A stretch of DNA of 64,000 nt from Halostella salina (GCF_003675855.1 NZ_RCIH01000007.1:124001-188000); one strand, 5' to 3'. Positions 36,243 to 43,515 are shown, counted from the first letter of the stretch. The notes: generated by a model from the letters alone, not told the origin. Numbers and translations: made by a program.

Positions 36243-36707
36243 CTATTCGAGGCGTTCCTTCGCGTCGTCGTACGAGTACGTGAAGTCCTCGTCGAGTTCG
36301 TCGCCGCGGTAGTAGTCCGCGAGGCGACGAACCTTCGACTCGGTGTTCTGTAGCGCACGCTTGTTCTGGTGGTCCTGCGGGTTCTCCTCCATGTGCTCGC
36401 GCAGGCGCACTGCGCGCTCCATGAGGTTCCGCAGGTCCTCGGGCAGGTCGGCGGTCGCGTCGTGCTCCTCCAGGATCTCCGTGACCTTCTTCCCGGTCGC
36501 CAGCTTGACGTCCGGGATCGGCGTGCCCTTCACGCCCTCGTCACGCAGTTTCATCCCGATCTGACTCGGGTCGTGTCCCTGCTCTGCCAGTTCGACGACG
36601 CGCTCTTCGATCGCCTCGTCGTCGACGTCGCTCCACTCCGGCGGTTCGTCCGCCGCCGGCTTGTCCGAACCGGACGAGCCGCGGCGTCGGGTGTGCATTC
36701 GTGCCAT
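36243..36707 (-). CDS. rps15: 30S ribosomal protein S15
   Basis: A 154-residue archaeal-type uS15, starting M-A-R-M-H-T-R-R-R-G-S-S-G-S-D-K-P. It has the extra archaeal N-terminal domain (G-M-K-L-R-D-E-G-V) and the S15 helices (L-R-E-H-M-E-E-N-P-Q-D; L-A-D-Y-Y-R). First gene of the four-gene operon. The 270 bases upstream, up to tRNA-Ala, hold no gene. Confidence 0.97.
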   Translation of the reverse strand: MARMHTRRRGSSGSDKPAADEPPEWSDVDDEAIEERVVELAEQGHDPSQIGMKLRDEGVKGTPIPDVKLATGKKVTEILEEHDATADLPEDLRNLMERAVRLREHMEENPQDHQNKRALQNTESKVRRLADYYRGDELDEDFTYSYDDAKERLE

Positions 36708-36977
36708 AGTTTGAGGATAGGAACCGCACAGACCGCTGTAGTCTCGGCGCAACGCGCCTGCACTACCGCAATCCCAAGCCGCCGCGAAAGAGCGCGACGG
36801 CGCGTCGGATTTGCGGTCGTGCTGTTCCCACCCGTTGTTCCGCGGTGCCGGACTAAAGGGTTTCTACTCCGGGCCGCGTGGCGAGCCGACGTCGTTCCGT
36901 CCTGCGAGCGCCTGCCGTACGGCGTCCGATCCGACGGGTTTATCAATACCTGCCGCGCTATCGTTTAGTGCGTTCGA

Positions 36978-37049
36978 GGGCTCGTAGATCAGTGGTAGAT
37001 CACTCCCTTGGCATGGGAGAGGCCCCGGGTTCAAATCCCGGCGAGTCCA
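36978..37049 (+). tRNA. tRNA-Ala (GGC anticodon), provirus integration site
   Basis: A 72-base cloverleaf. The acceptor stem G-G-G-C-T-C-G pairs with C-G-A-G-T-C-C (one G-T pair), the anticodon stem C-T-C-C-C / G-G-G-A-G has loop T-T-G-G-C-A-T, and the T-arm G-G-G-T-T-C-A-A-A-T-C-C-C follows. The last 13 bases recur at 52429-52441. The gene is intact, as is usual when integration restores the tRNA. Confidence 0.93.
37037..37049 (+). other. attL, left attachment site of provirus A
   Basis: The 13 bases C-C-C-G-G-C-G-A-G-T-C-C-A form the end of tRNA-Ala and are repeated exactly at 52429-52441. Confidence 0.7.
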
Positions 37050-37160
37050 TCCGATTCTCGCCGCCGTGACGATTGTTCCGATAGCCGCAGTACACGGTCT
37101 GAAACGCCCGATACCGACGAAATAGATTCTCAGACGGCTCCCTCAGAGAAAAGAGTCCGT

Positions 37161-37298
37161 TTGGAATCCCGGCGCGGGTCGTCCCAGTCGGGCGATTCTA
37201 AGAGGGAGTGGCGGCCGATCTGCAAGTACTGCGGAATGCCGATAGACCACAACCAGCAGCGCTGTGCGGCGCTGGAGGACGGGGTGTGTCGGCCATGA
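37161..37298 (+). CDS. Small zinc-finger protein
   Basis: The frame ends with I-C-K-Y-C-G-M-P-I-D-H-N ... R-C-A-A-L-E-D-G-V-C, four cysteines that can bind one zinc. The stop overlaps the next ATG by 4 bases, supporting real coding. The start is uncertain: no ATG lies between the tRNA and the cysteine motif, except one inside the tRNA. The TTG at 37161 is used here (45 residues). Confidence 0.5.
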   Translation: MESRRGSSQSGDSKREWRPICKYCGMPIDHNQQRCAALEDGVCRP

Positions 37299-37855
37299 GC
37301 AGCCAGCCACAGAGCGCGACGTGGGAGCCGAGCGACGACCTGCCGAACCGACTCGGTGGGACTCCGACGCTGTCCATGCCCGACGACTGGACGCTCACGA
37401 CGCCCTGGCAGCGCGCTCAGGAGGAGACGGACGACGGCGGCCCCATCAACCACGCAGAGCGCATGGTGTTCCTGAGCGGTAGCGAGAACCCACACCGCGT
37501 CACCTTCGCGCTCGAAGGGACGGACCTGCTCACCAAGTGCGACTGCAAGGCCTTCCAGTTCAACGAGTGGTGCGCTCACGTCGCCAGCCTGTGGTGGCAG
37601 TGGGTCATCGGGGAGATCGTCGTCCATCACCTCGACACCGGCCGCGAGTACCCAGCGCCACCATGCTGGCTGTCCCTCGACGACCGTACCGACCTCCCGA
37701 CCGACGACCTCACTCCTGCCGAACTGGACGCCTACCTCACCTGCGATCTCGGCGACGTAGGCGTCCGCGAATACGCCCGTCACACCGACCGCCGACCGGG
37801 GACCGTCGGAAACCTGCTGTCCCGAGCCCGCGACACGGTGGGTGATCAGCGGTGA
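37295..37855 (+). CDS. SWIM zinc-finger protein with C-terminal HTH
   Basis: A 186-residue protein. Residues ~80-105 hold a SWIM motif: C-D-C-K-A-F-Q-F-N-E-W-C-A-H-V, i.e. CxCx(n)CxH, which binds zinc and nucleic acid or protein. Residues ~140-185 form a sigma-region-4-like HTH (L-T-P-A-E-L-D-A-Y-L ... R-R-P-G-T-V-G-N-L-L-S-R-A-R). The same HTH is found as a stand-alone protein in provirus B (53561-53770). Probably an early regulator. Confidence 0.75.
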   Translation: MSSQPQSATWEPSDDLPNRLGGTPTLSMPDDWTLTTPWQRAQEETDDGGPINHAERMVFLSGSENPHRVTFALEGTDLLTKCDCKAFQFNEWCAHVASLWWQWVIGEIVVHHLDTGREYPAPPCWLSLDDRTDLPTDDLTPAELDAYLTCDLGDVGVREYARHTDRRPGTVGNLLSRARDTVGDQR

Positions 37856-37980
37856 CGGCCGACTCGCTCACCGCCGAGGAACGCCGCCGACTCGACGAGG
37901 TCGGCCGTCTTCGCACCGTCGACGCCCTACTCGACATCGAGCAACTATCGTTCCGGGACTTCCGGGAGGGCCGCCGATGA
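37852..37980 (+). CDS. Mini-protein in early operon
   Basis: A 42-residue frame from a GTG that overlaps the previous stop by 4 bases and itself overlaps the next ATG by 4 bases. It is charged and helical (L-T-A-E-E-R-R-R-L-D-E-V). Function unknown; the coupled overlaps are the main support. Confidence 0.5.
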   Translation: MTADSLTAEERRRLDEVGRLRTVDALLDIEQLSFRDFREGRR

Positions 37981-38171
37981 CGCGCGCGGACGCCCCCGCG
38001 GGAGCGCGTGAAACCCTCCGCGGATCCCCCGGGGGGTATGGTACCCACGTTGCGATCGCCGGGTCCGGCCGTTCCCCGTCCTGCGATTTCACCATGGTAC
38101 CACGACGGTCCGGAAATGGTACCACTTCTGTCAGCCAACCCGAGAAGAACCGGGGTGGTTGCGGTGAGTAA
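37977..38171 (+). CDS. Doubtful small early protein
   Basis: A 64-residue frame (M-T-R-A-D-A-P-A-G-A-R) with 4-base overlap upstream and 8-base overlap downstream. Its composition (Gly/Ser/Arg, few acids) is unlike halophile proteins and the DNA contains three G-G-T-A-C motifs, so the region could instead be a regulatory leader. Confidence 0.3.
   Translation: MTRADAPAGARETLRGSPGGYGTHVAIAGSGRSPSCDFTMVPRRSGNGTTSVSQPEKNRGGCGE
38038..38125 (+). promoter_or_regulatory. Three ATGGTACC motifs before the RHH regulator
   Basis: A-T-G-G-T-A-C-C occurs at 38038, 38094 and 38116, the second within A-C-C-A-T-G-G-T-A-C-C-A. They lie in the ~130 bases before the GTG start at 38164. Repeated, partly palindromic sites are what an autoregulating ribbon-helix-helix protein would bind. 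Confidence 0.4.
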
Positions 38172-38688
38172 GCAGATCCACGACGAGGAGGACCGGAAAG
38201 CACAGGTGAAATTCCGGGTCTCTGAGTCGAAACGCGACGCACTCGACGAGCTGGCCGACGACCTCGGAACGTCCCGCGCACAGTTGCTTCGGGACGCCGC
38301 CGACGACATCCTCGACGAACACGGCGACGGTCAGGACGAGGAGGGATACGTCCCTGAACGCCCCGACCTCGCCGAACTGTATCAGGCCTGCCTCCGGCAC
38401 GCCAACCAGAAGCTCATCCTGAACCTACGGGTGAAGGGCGGAATGGTCGCCGAGGACACCCGATACAGTAAGAACGACCTCGTCGGGGCGCTCCGCCCGC
38501 TCGAACGCCGCGGCTACGTCCGCATCCAGGTGGGCGGCGTGTTCGGTCGGAACCTCGACGCGGAGGTCGCTGTCCGAGTGAAGCCCGAGTGTGCCGACCC
38601 GAGCAAGTGGAAATACCGGAAGGAAGACGATCACCCGCAGGGGTCGCAGTTCCGCGGTGAAGACGGTTCCCAGGTGGTACGTTCATGA
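38164..38688 (+). CDS. Ribbon-helix-helix regulator with winged-helix domain
   Basis: A 174-residue protein from a GTG start (M-S-K-Q-I-H-D-E-E-D). Residues ~10-50 are RHH-like: K-A-Q-V-K-F-R-V-S-E-S-K-R-D-A-L-D-E-L-A. Residues ~80-140 are winged-helix-like (Y-S-K-N-D-L-V-G-A-L-R-P-L-E-R-R-G-Y). It could be a transcription regulator or a replication initiator; neither can be proved here. Overlaps the next frame by 4 bases. Confidence 0.7.
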   Translation: MSKQIHDEEDRKAQVKFRVSESKRDALDELADDLGTSRAQLLRDAADDILDEHGDGQDEEGYVPERPDLAELYQACLRHANQKLILNLRVKGGMVAEDTRYSKNDLVGALRPLERRGYVRIQVGGVFGRNLDAEVAVRVKPECADPSKWKYRKEDDHPQGSQFRGEDGSQVVRS

Positions 38689-38858
38689 GCGGTACTGAGC
38701 ACGTTACTGTTGAAAGAGGACTGCGGGCCCGGAACGTTGGTTGGGACAAGTTGTTCCGGGCCCGCATATACAGCCAGGGGCCCCATACAGATAAGGAGCA
38801 ACTAGAATCCGTCCGGTATGTAGACACGGAGACTCACCACAACGGGGGTGAGTCTTAG
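38685..38858 (+). CDS. 57-residue protein spanning an inverted repeat
   Basis: Start overlaps the previous stop (ATGA) and its TAG is immediately followed by the methylase ATG, so it fits the operon. Part of it (V-E-R-G-L-R-A-R-N-V-G-W) is dictated by the 14-base inverted repeat at 38722-38766, so the DNA structure rather than the protein may be what is conserved. Confidence 0.4.
   Translation: MSGTEHVTVERGLRARNVGWDKLFRARIYSQGPHTDKEQLESVRYVDTETHHNGGES
38722..38766. repeat. 14-base perfect inverted repeat
   Basis: T-G-C-G-G-G-C-C-C-G-G-A-A-C at 38722-38735 is matched by its exact complement at 38753-38766, with a 17-base loop. It lies inside an operon, so a terminator is unlikely. Origin, nicking site or regulatory hairpin are possible. 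Confidence 0.7.
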
Positions 38859-39695
38859 ATGGCCCTCTCTGCGTTCCCGTATATCGGCGGGAAAACGAAC
38901 ATTGCGCAGTGGATCACCGACCAGCTCCCCGACCACCGCGTCTACGTCGAGCCGTTCGGGGGATCGGCCGCGGTGCTCCTGAACAAGCCTCGGAGCGACA
39001 TCGAGGTCTACAACGACCTGGACCGCGACATCGTCCAGTTCTTTGAGGTCGCCCGAGAACAGACGGACGAGCTCGTCGAGTGGTGCCGGCGGACGCCCTT
39101 CTCTGAGGAGCTCCACAACGAGTGGGGGCGGGCGTTCTACCGCGGCGAGCGACCAGATGACCCCGTGGAGCGTGCCGGTCGGTTCCTCTATCTCCGGTAC
39201 TCGCAGTTCGGAGCGAAGTACCACAACCACAGCGGGTTCAAGCGGGATACGCTGAACGCGCACGTCGGCGAATCGCAGAGTTGGGCCAACGTCGAGAAGA
39301 AGATCCGCACGACGGTCGACCGGCTACAGGGCGTCTCGATACAGCGCAACAGCTTCCGGGACGTGATCCAGCGGTACGACAGCGCCGACACGCTGTTCTA
39401 CTGTGACCCGCCATATCTCGACCGGGAGAAGCTGTATCCCGCGGGTGACGAGTTCGAACATTCCGAGCTCGCCGACGCGCTCGTCGGGCTCGAGGGAGAC
39501 GCACTGGTCTCCTATACCGACCGCCCGGAAGGGCTGTACGAGGACTGGCACGTCGAGACGCTGGTCAGCTCCCACACCGCCGGTGCACGCGGGGAAGACA
39601 GCACGAAGGACGTACGTGAGCGTCTTCTGATGAACTTCGACCCCAAAGAGCGGCCGGAGTTCGTTGAGGCTGGCCAGACGACTCTGGTTTCCTAA
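38859..39695 (+). CDS. D12-class DNA adenine-N6 methyltransferase
   Basis: A 278-residue Dam/DpnM-type enzyme. The AdoMet motif reads F-P-Y-I-G-G-K near the N-terminus with Y-V-E-P-F-G-G-S-A-A-V, and the catalytic D-P-P-Y is at ~residue 180 (F-Y-C-D-P-P-Y-L). Length is normal. No restriction partner lies beside it, so it probably protects viral DNA from host restriction or marks replication. Ends convergent with the 39692 gene by a 4-base overlap. Confidence 0.92.
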   Translation: MALSAFPYIGGKTNIAQWITDQLPDHRVYVEPFGGSAAVLLNKPRSDIEVYNDLDRDIVQFFEVAREQTDELVEWCRRTPFSEELHNEWGRAFYRGERPDDPVERAGRFLYLRYSQFGAKYHNHSGFKRDTLNAHVGESQSWANVEKKIRTTVDRLQGVSIQRNSFRDVIQRYDSADTLFYCDPPYLDREKLYPAGDEFEHSELADALVGLEGDALVSYTDRPEGLYEDWHVETLVSSHTAGARGEDSTKDVRERLLMNFDPKERPEFVEAGQTTLVS

Positions 39696-39934
39696 TCCAC
39701 GTCCACCGACGTTTTTACTTCGCGCGTCAGCTCGACGTGCGGCGTCGAGAGAACTTCAGCAAGTTCGTCGGTCATGTCCTCATGTTGGAGCGCCGCCTGC
39801 AGGTTCCGGATCATCGCTTCCGAGAACTCGCAGGAGCGCATCACCGCCTCAGTCTTGTTACAGTCCCAGATGTCGGCGGCGTCCTCGATGGTGAGCTTCC
39901 GGTGCGAGTAGTCGCCGTCGGTTCTGATCCGCAT
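39692..39934 (-). CDS. Small RHH-like/DUF7692-type protein
   Basis: An 80-residue protein (M-R-I-R-T-D-G-D-Y-S-H-R ... I-W-D-C-N-K-T-E-A-V-M-R-S-C). The W-x-C-N-K-T-x-A-x-x-R-S pattern is common in small proteins of haloarchaeal plasmids and viruses (DUF7692 type, from memory). It suggests a ribbon-helix-helix DNA binder. The following 279 bases (39935-40213) show only an inverted repeat. Confidence 0.65.
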   Translation of the reverse strand: MRIRTDGDYSHRKLTIEDAADIWDCNKTEAVMRSCEFSEAMIRNLQAALQHEDMTDELAEVLSTPHVELTREVKTSVDVD

Positions 39935-40063
39935 ATCTCGTTCACACGAACTCCATATCCTAGATTTTTGCGGTCACTGGAACCCCCCAGATCGGGGTGA
40001 TCCGGGGGTGTTCCTCTCAGCTATCCGAGAAAATCGGACGGGCTGGCGACGGAGATCGGCGCG

Positions 40064-40098
40064 ATATGCACACGGGCGATTCGCTCTCGTGTGCATAT
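40064..40098. repeat. 11-base perfect inverted repeat
   Basis: A-T-A-T-G-C-A-C-A-C-G at 40064-40074 and its exact complement at 40088-40098, loop 13 bases, in a gene-free gap between two minus-strand genes. Confidence 0.65.
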
Positions 40099-40213
40099 TC
40101 GGGAAAACGATTCTGCGAGCGTGCAACCCCGTGCGGTCGCGCCGAGAAGTGGTTTCGACGGGGTCGGTGTCGGCTTTCGACAGATTCCCCGATAAATAGT
40201 AGATATAGATGAC

Positions 40214-40486
40214 TCAGCGAGGATCTACGAATTTTTTGTAAATGATGAAGGTGCCCAGGAGAAACAACACCGGACCGACCAACGGGTTACTTGCTATGGC
40301 TAAAAAGAGTGGAGGAGTCAAAACAGCCCCAATGATACCACCCGTAGCGCCCTGCAAAAGCCAACTTCCATGGCTTCGATGGTGAGTCTTGTACCTGCCT
40401 CCTCGGTCGCGAAACGGATCACTCCATAATAGACCGATCACCGCACCGACGATCCCCCCAAATGCCATTAGTGCAGGACCTGACAT
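40214..40486 (-). CDS. Small membrane protein
   Basis: A 90-residue protein with hydrophobic segments at ~residues 5-22, ~45-62 and ~65-85. A basic middle (K-T-H-H-R-S-H-G-S) separates them. No family recognised. Local DNA is less GC-rich than average. Confidence 0.6.
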   Translation of the reverse strand: MSGPALMAFGGIVGAVIGLLWSDPFRDRGGRYKTHHRSHGSWLLQGATGGIIGAVLTPPLFLAIASNPLVGPVLFLLGTFIIYKKFVDPR

Positions 40487-40564
40487 GTGTTACTTCGGGA
40501 ATCGATGTCCGGAGATATATATTTTCTTCTGGAAACATAATCCGGATACCCCATCTGTCGGTAT

Positions 40565-40573
40565 GTTTTTATG
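40565..40573 (+). promoter_or_regulatory. TATA-like box for the 47-residue membrane protein
   Basis: T-T-T-T-T-A-T-G-A centred near 40569 is ~30 bases before the ATG at 40599, consistent with a leaderless or near-leaderless mRNA. Confidence 0.45.
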
Positions 40574-40598
40574 AGACGGATTAGTAGCGCGAAATATC

Positions 40599-40742
40599 AT
40601 GTTTCCACTAATCGCAGGCGGCACCGAAATCGGGTTCCTCTTGGTGCTCTTCCTCGTCATCATCCCCGCCGGGTTGTGGCTCTTCAACCACATCTTACGC
40701 GGATACAACGAGGGGCGCGGCTACGCCGACGACGAGGAGTAA
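40599..40742 (+). CDS. 47-residue single-span membrane protein
   Basis: M-F-P-L-I-A-G-G-T-E then one hydrophobic helix (I-G-F-L-L-V-L-F-L-V-I-I-P-A-G-L-W-L-F) and an acidic C-terminus. It is the only rightward gene in this part of provirus A and has its own promoter-like box. It could be a membrane modulator expressed in the lysogen; this is inference. Confidence 0.6.
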   Translation: MFPLIAGGTEIGFLLVLFLVIIPAGLWLFNHILRGYNEGRGYADDEE

Positions 40743-40934
40743 TCACGCGAAGAACCCGCGGAACGGGCTCGCCCGCTTCAGAAACTTGATTTTCCGGCAC
40801 GCGAACGCCGGACAGCGGTGTCGCCAGTCACCAGGACCACCGGGGCCGACGGTGCGCTCGAAACAGCGCCCGCAGCGACGACACACCGAGCGCCCGCACT
40901 CGTCGCACCGGTCGCGGGACCGCGTACACGTCAC
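40743..40934 (-). CDS. Small cysteine-rich zinc-binding protein
   Basis: A 63-residue basic protein with C-D-E-C-G-R-S-V-C-R-R-C-G-R-C near the N-terminus and two more cysteines later. Start overlaps the previous gene's stop by 4 bases. Last gene of the leftward operon. Confidence 0.6.
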   Translation of the reverse strand: MTCTRSRDRCDECGRSVCRRCGRCFERTVGPGGPGDWRHRCPAFACRKIKFLKRASPFRGFFA

Positions 40935-41122
40935 GATACCACCAGCGCCTGATCACTCAGGTTCTCGCTGTCGCCGAGGTCGTGATCGTAGCTCCACCAC
41001 GCCATTACGCCCGTTGTCTCGTCGAGAATGTTCTGGAGCGTCAGCAGCGCCTCTTGTTCCCGCTCCGACTCCGGAAGAGCGTAGAGCCGGCGGCCCTGGC
41101 CGTCGACCTCTTTCGTTTTCAT
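40931..41122 (-). CDS. Small acidic protein of the leftward operon
   Basis: A 63-residue protein (M-K-T-K-E-V-D-G-Q-G-R). Overlaps both neighbours by 4 bases. Contains M-A-W-W-S-Y-D-H-D-L. No family recognised. Confidence 0.55.
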   Translation of the reverse strand: MKTKEVDGQGRRLYALPESEREQEALLTLQNILDETTGVMAWWSYDHDLGDSENLSDQALVVS

Positions 41123-41538
41123 GCGTCCACGACCTCCGTCCAGGGGAGTTTGTGCTGGGGACCGTCGCGTTCAGTATGACCCGCCAGGTTCCAGCCGCCG
41201 CGCTCCCGAACGATCGCGCCGACCGTCGCCGGCTTCCGGCGCTGTATCTCGACGACGTTCCCGTCGTCGTCGAGCAGCACGAACGCGTACCACGCGACAC
41301 CCGACGCGTCCGATGCTTGCAGGCTCCGGTGTTGGTCCCGCCACAGGCGGAACCGACCGGCGGCCGGGTAGTCGTCGCCGATCCGCTTGCTTGTACTCTT
41401 CACCTCGTACTTGGTGCCGGTCCCGTCGTTGACGGCGTCGTACCAGTCGACCAGCCCGTTCTCGACGACGAGCCCGTACCTGTCCGCCACGGCCTCCGTC
41501 GCAAATTCGCCTTGTGCCTCGTTGGCTCGTTGGCTCAT
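41119..41538 (-). CDS. PD-(D/E)XK nuclease-fold protein
   Basis: A 139-residue protein with the core pattern of the PD-(D/E)XK fold: an early helix with Glu (G-E-F-A-T-E-A-V-A-D), W-Y-D-A-V with the metal Asp, then K-Y-E-V-K-S-T-S (E-x-K). Gln/Arg residues follow on the next strand. Candidates are a Holliday-junction resolvase or a restriction-like nuclease used in genome processing. Confidence 0.7.
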   Translation of the reverse strand: MSQRANEAQGEFATEAVADRYGLVVENGLVDWYDAVNDGTGTKYEVKSTSKRIGDDYPAAGRFRLWRDQHRSLQASDASGVAWYAFVLLDDDGNVVEIQRRKPATVGAIVRERGGWNLAGHTERDGPQHKLPWTEVVDA

Positions 41539-41592
41539 ACCCGCGGCTACGGGAGAGAATCACAATATGGTCCGGAAGTTGTCAAAAGGCGG

Positions 41593-41781
41593 CTACTCGT
41601 CGGGGTCCGACCCGTCCGTCGCGGCGTCGACGGCGCGGATCTCCTGCGGCCGGACGCCGTACCGTTTCGCCAGCGCCGCCAGCAGCAGGCGCGACAGCGC
41701 CGCCGCGTCCGTCGCCGCGAGCCCCACCGACACGGCGACAATCATGCCGACCTCCCACAGCGCCAGCGTGACGGCCGTCAC
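41593..41781 (-). CDS. Small membrane protein
   Basis: A 62-residue protein with a hydrophobic N-terminal half (L-A-L-W-E-V-G-M-I-V-A-V-S-V-G-L-A-A) and a polar tail. Overlaps the upstream gene's stop by 4 bases. Could be a virion membrane protein. Confidence 0.55.
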   Translation of the reverse strand: MTAVTLALWEVGMIVAVSVGLAATDAAALSRLLLAALAKRYGVRPQEIRAVDAATDGSDPDE

Positions 41782-42044
41782 GGCGATCCTTCCTCCGTGT
41801 CGTCCGTGCGTTCGCCGCCGTCCGTGAGCACGTCGTCGGCCCGCTCGGGCGCGACAGAGCGCGCCAGCGCCTCGAACGCCTCCGTCTGCGAGTCGATGGC
41901 CTTGCGGAACCGTCGCCGTTCGTCCCGGAGTTCCTGGCGTTCCTCCTGGCGGTCGCGTCGTTCCTCCCTGTACAGCGCCAGCATGAGCATCGTCATGACG
42001 ACCGGAAACCCCACCTGACTGATGAGGTCCGTCACCGGGGTCAT
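41778..42044 (-). CDS. Membrane-anchored coiled-coil protein
   Basis: An 88-residue protein with an N-terminal span (V-G-F-P-V-V-M-T-M-L-M-L-A-L-Y), then a strongly charged Arg/Glu coiled coil (~residues 25-50) and an acidic tail. Layout recalls phage holins or spanin-like proteins, but no family is recognised. Confidence 0.6.
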   Translation of the reverse strand: MTPVTDLISQVGFPVVMTMLMLALYREERRDRQEERQELRDERRRFRKAIDSQTEAFEALARSVAPERADDVLTDGGERTDDTEEGSP

Positions 42045-42166
42045 AACGTCATCACGGCCACAACGGCCACCAGGGCGACGACGGCGACCCCGACCGGAAC
42101 GCCGGCGATCTTCGCGCCGCCCGTCAGCAGCCCGGCCAGTTGTCCGAGCGTTCGGGCGACGTTCAT
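42041..42166 (-). CDS. 41-residue hydrophobic peptide
   Basis: M-N-V-A-R-T-L-G-Q-L-A-G then a span of Val/Ala (V-G-V-A-V-V-A-L-V-A-V-V-A-V). Both ends overlap neighbours by 4 bases. Typical of tiny internal-membrane proteins of icosahedral haloviruses. Confidence 0.6.
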   Translation of the reverse strand: MNVARTLGQLAGLLTGGAKIAGVPVGVAVVALVAVVAVMTL

Positions 42167-42801
42167 AGTATCACCACCAGCAGCAGGAGCCCGCCAGCGG
42201 CCGCAAGCGTCGTCATCGTCGACGACAGCCCGCCGACCGGCGGGAGGAGTGCGAGCGCGCTCGACGACGGCGTCGACGGCGACGCCGCGGGCTCGTCGCT
42301 GTCGCCCTGGTCGTCCCCGCCGCTGGGGTCGTTGGGGTCGTCCCCATCGGCGGACTGGAGGCAGGCGTTCGTGTCCTCGTCGTAGTAGTAGCCGTCGGGG
42401 CAGTCGGTGTCATCCGCGCGCCCTTCCTGCTCGTGAACCGTGACGGACCCGTAACTGACCGTCTCGCCCGTCTGTGTCAGTTCCGCGCGGTACTCGTGGC
42501 TCCCGATGAGACCCTTCTGCGACAGCTCCGACCACGCAACCCGGTCCGTCAGCGTCACCGACTCCCCGCCGTCGAGAACGGTCGCATCGTCGCCGACTTG
42601 CTCGTCGCCGAAGTACCAGACGATGGAAACGCTTCCGCCGTCCGGCGGCGCTGTCACGTCCGCTTGCAGCTGGGGCTCGTGCTCCGACCGCCGATCGGCG
42701 TCGGCGGGATGACGGACCTCGAACGCGCTGATCCCGATGCTGTCGAGCACGGGGCCGGACTCGTCGCCGGTCGTCCCCTCCGGCGGCGCTGGGATGTTCA
42801 T
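42163..42801 (-). CDS. Virion-like surface protein with C-terminal anchor (1)
   Basis: A 212-residue protein: beta-rich domain (~residues 20-130, V-S-I-V-W-Y-F-G-D-E), a C-P-D-G-Y-Y-Y-D-E-D-T-N-A-C cysteine loop, an acidic Ser/Pro linker and a C-terminal membrane span (T-L-A-A-A-G-G-L-L-L-L-V-V-I-L). Same build as the next gene upstream. Likely spike or vertex component. Confidence 0.6.
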   Translation of the reverse strand: MNIPAPPEGTTGDESGPVLDSIGISAFEVRHPADADRRSEHEPQLQADVTAPPDGGSVSIVWYFGDEQVGDDATVLDGGESVTLTDRVAWSELSQKGLIGSHEYRAELTQTGETVSYGSVTVHEQEGRADDTDCPDGYYYDEDTNACLQSADGDDPNDPSGGDDQGDSDEPAASPSTPSSSALALLPPVGGLSSTMTTLAAAGGLLLLVVIL

Positions 42802-42802
42802 C

Positions 42803-43390
42803 TTATCCCACCACCGCGATGAGCACCAGGGCCAGCACGGCCCCGGCCGCGAGCATCTTCCCGCTGCTATTCAGCCCCCCCAGGAGGTCGCTGATCTGCT
42901 CCTGCACGCGCTCCCCGGCCGTCGGGATGCTCGGGTCGTCGGCCCCTGCGACGACCTCGATCTCCGCGCCGCGCGTGTCGTCGACAGTCTCGTCGGGGAC
43001 CTTCAGCACCTCGGCCTTCACGACGTGGGTGCCGGGTTCCTCGATTCGCACGCGCTCGACGGCCGTTTTGTTGGGCGACGACCCGTCGATGCACTTGCTC
43101 CCGCTGGCGACGACCTCGCCGTCGACGCGGATTCGGTACGGGTTCCTCCAGGCGACGTTGGTCCCCACGATCCCCGACTGGCACGTTCCGGATTGCGGGA
43201 CCGTGATTTCGGAGCTGTTGCTGAGGGTCACTTCGACGTTGAACGCCCGGCCGGGTTGGACCTCGCCGGGCACGTCGAGCGATTCGATCGCCGGTTCGCT
43301 GGTGTCGATGTTGGCGTCGGGAACGGTATCGTCGACGGCGTCACCGACGCCGCCGATTGCGTCCCCGATGCCTCCGATTATGTCGACCAT
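42803..43390 (-). CDS. Virion-like surface protein with C-terminal anchor (2)
   Basis: A 195-residue protein. It begins with a Gly/Asp/Ile repeat (I-G-G-I-G-D-A-I-G-G-V-G-D), followed by an Ig-like beta domain (V-Q-P-G-R-A-F-N-V-E-V-T-L) and a C-terminal span (M-L-A-A-G-A-V-L-A-L-V-L-I-A-V-V). Two cysteines could bridge. Probably acts with the 42163 product. Confidence 0.6.
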   Translation of the reverse strand: MVDIIGGIGDAIGGVGDAVDDTVPDANIDTSEPAIESLDVPGEVQPGRAFNVEVTLSNSSEITVPQSGTCQSGIVGTNVAWRNPYRIRVDGEVVASGSKCIDGSSPNKTAVERVRIEEPGTHVVKAEVLKVPDETVDDTRGAEIEVVAGADDPSIPTAGERVQEQISDLLGGLNSSGKMLAAGAVLALVLIAVVG

Positions 43391-43392
43391 GT

Positions 43393-43515
43393 TTACTCTA
43401 TATTCAGTCCGCGGCCGTTCGTTCCGGTCGGCGCGCCGATCCTGCTGTCGCTCGGGGCAGCGATTAAGCCGCCCGCGACCTCTTCAACCGTGATGGTGAC
43501 GGTTTCTGAGGCCAT
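43393..43515 (-). CDS. 40-residue protein
   Basis: M-A-S-E-T-V-T-I-T-V-E-E-V ... ending G-L-N-I-E. Its ATG overlaps the upstream stop by one base (TGATG). Too short for family assignment; position suggests a minor virion protein. Confidence 0.5.
   Translation of the reverse strand: MASETVTITVEEVAGGLIAAPSDSRIGAPTGTNGRGLNIE

Noticed and set aside
38722-38766. Inverted repeat as a transcription terminator
   Set aside because: No T-run follows and downstream genes continue the tightly packed operon.
39997-40212. 71-residue plus-strand frame
   Set aside because: Basic, Cys/Arg-rich, covers an inverted repeat, no coupling to neighbours; likely chance.
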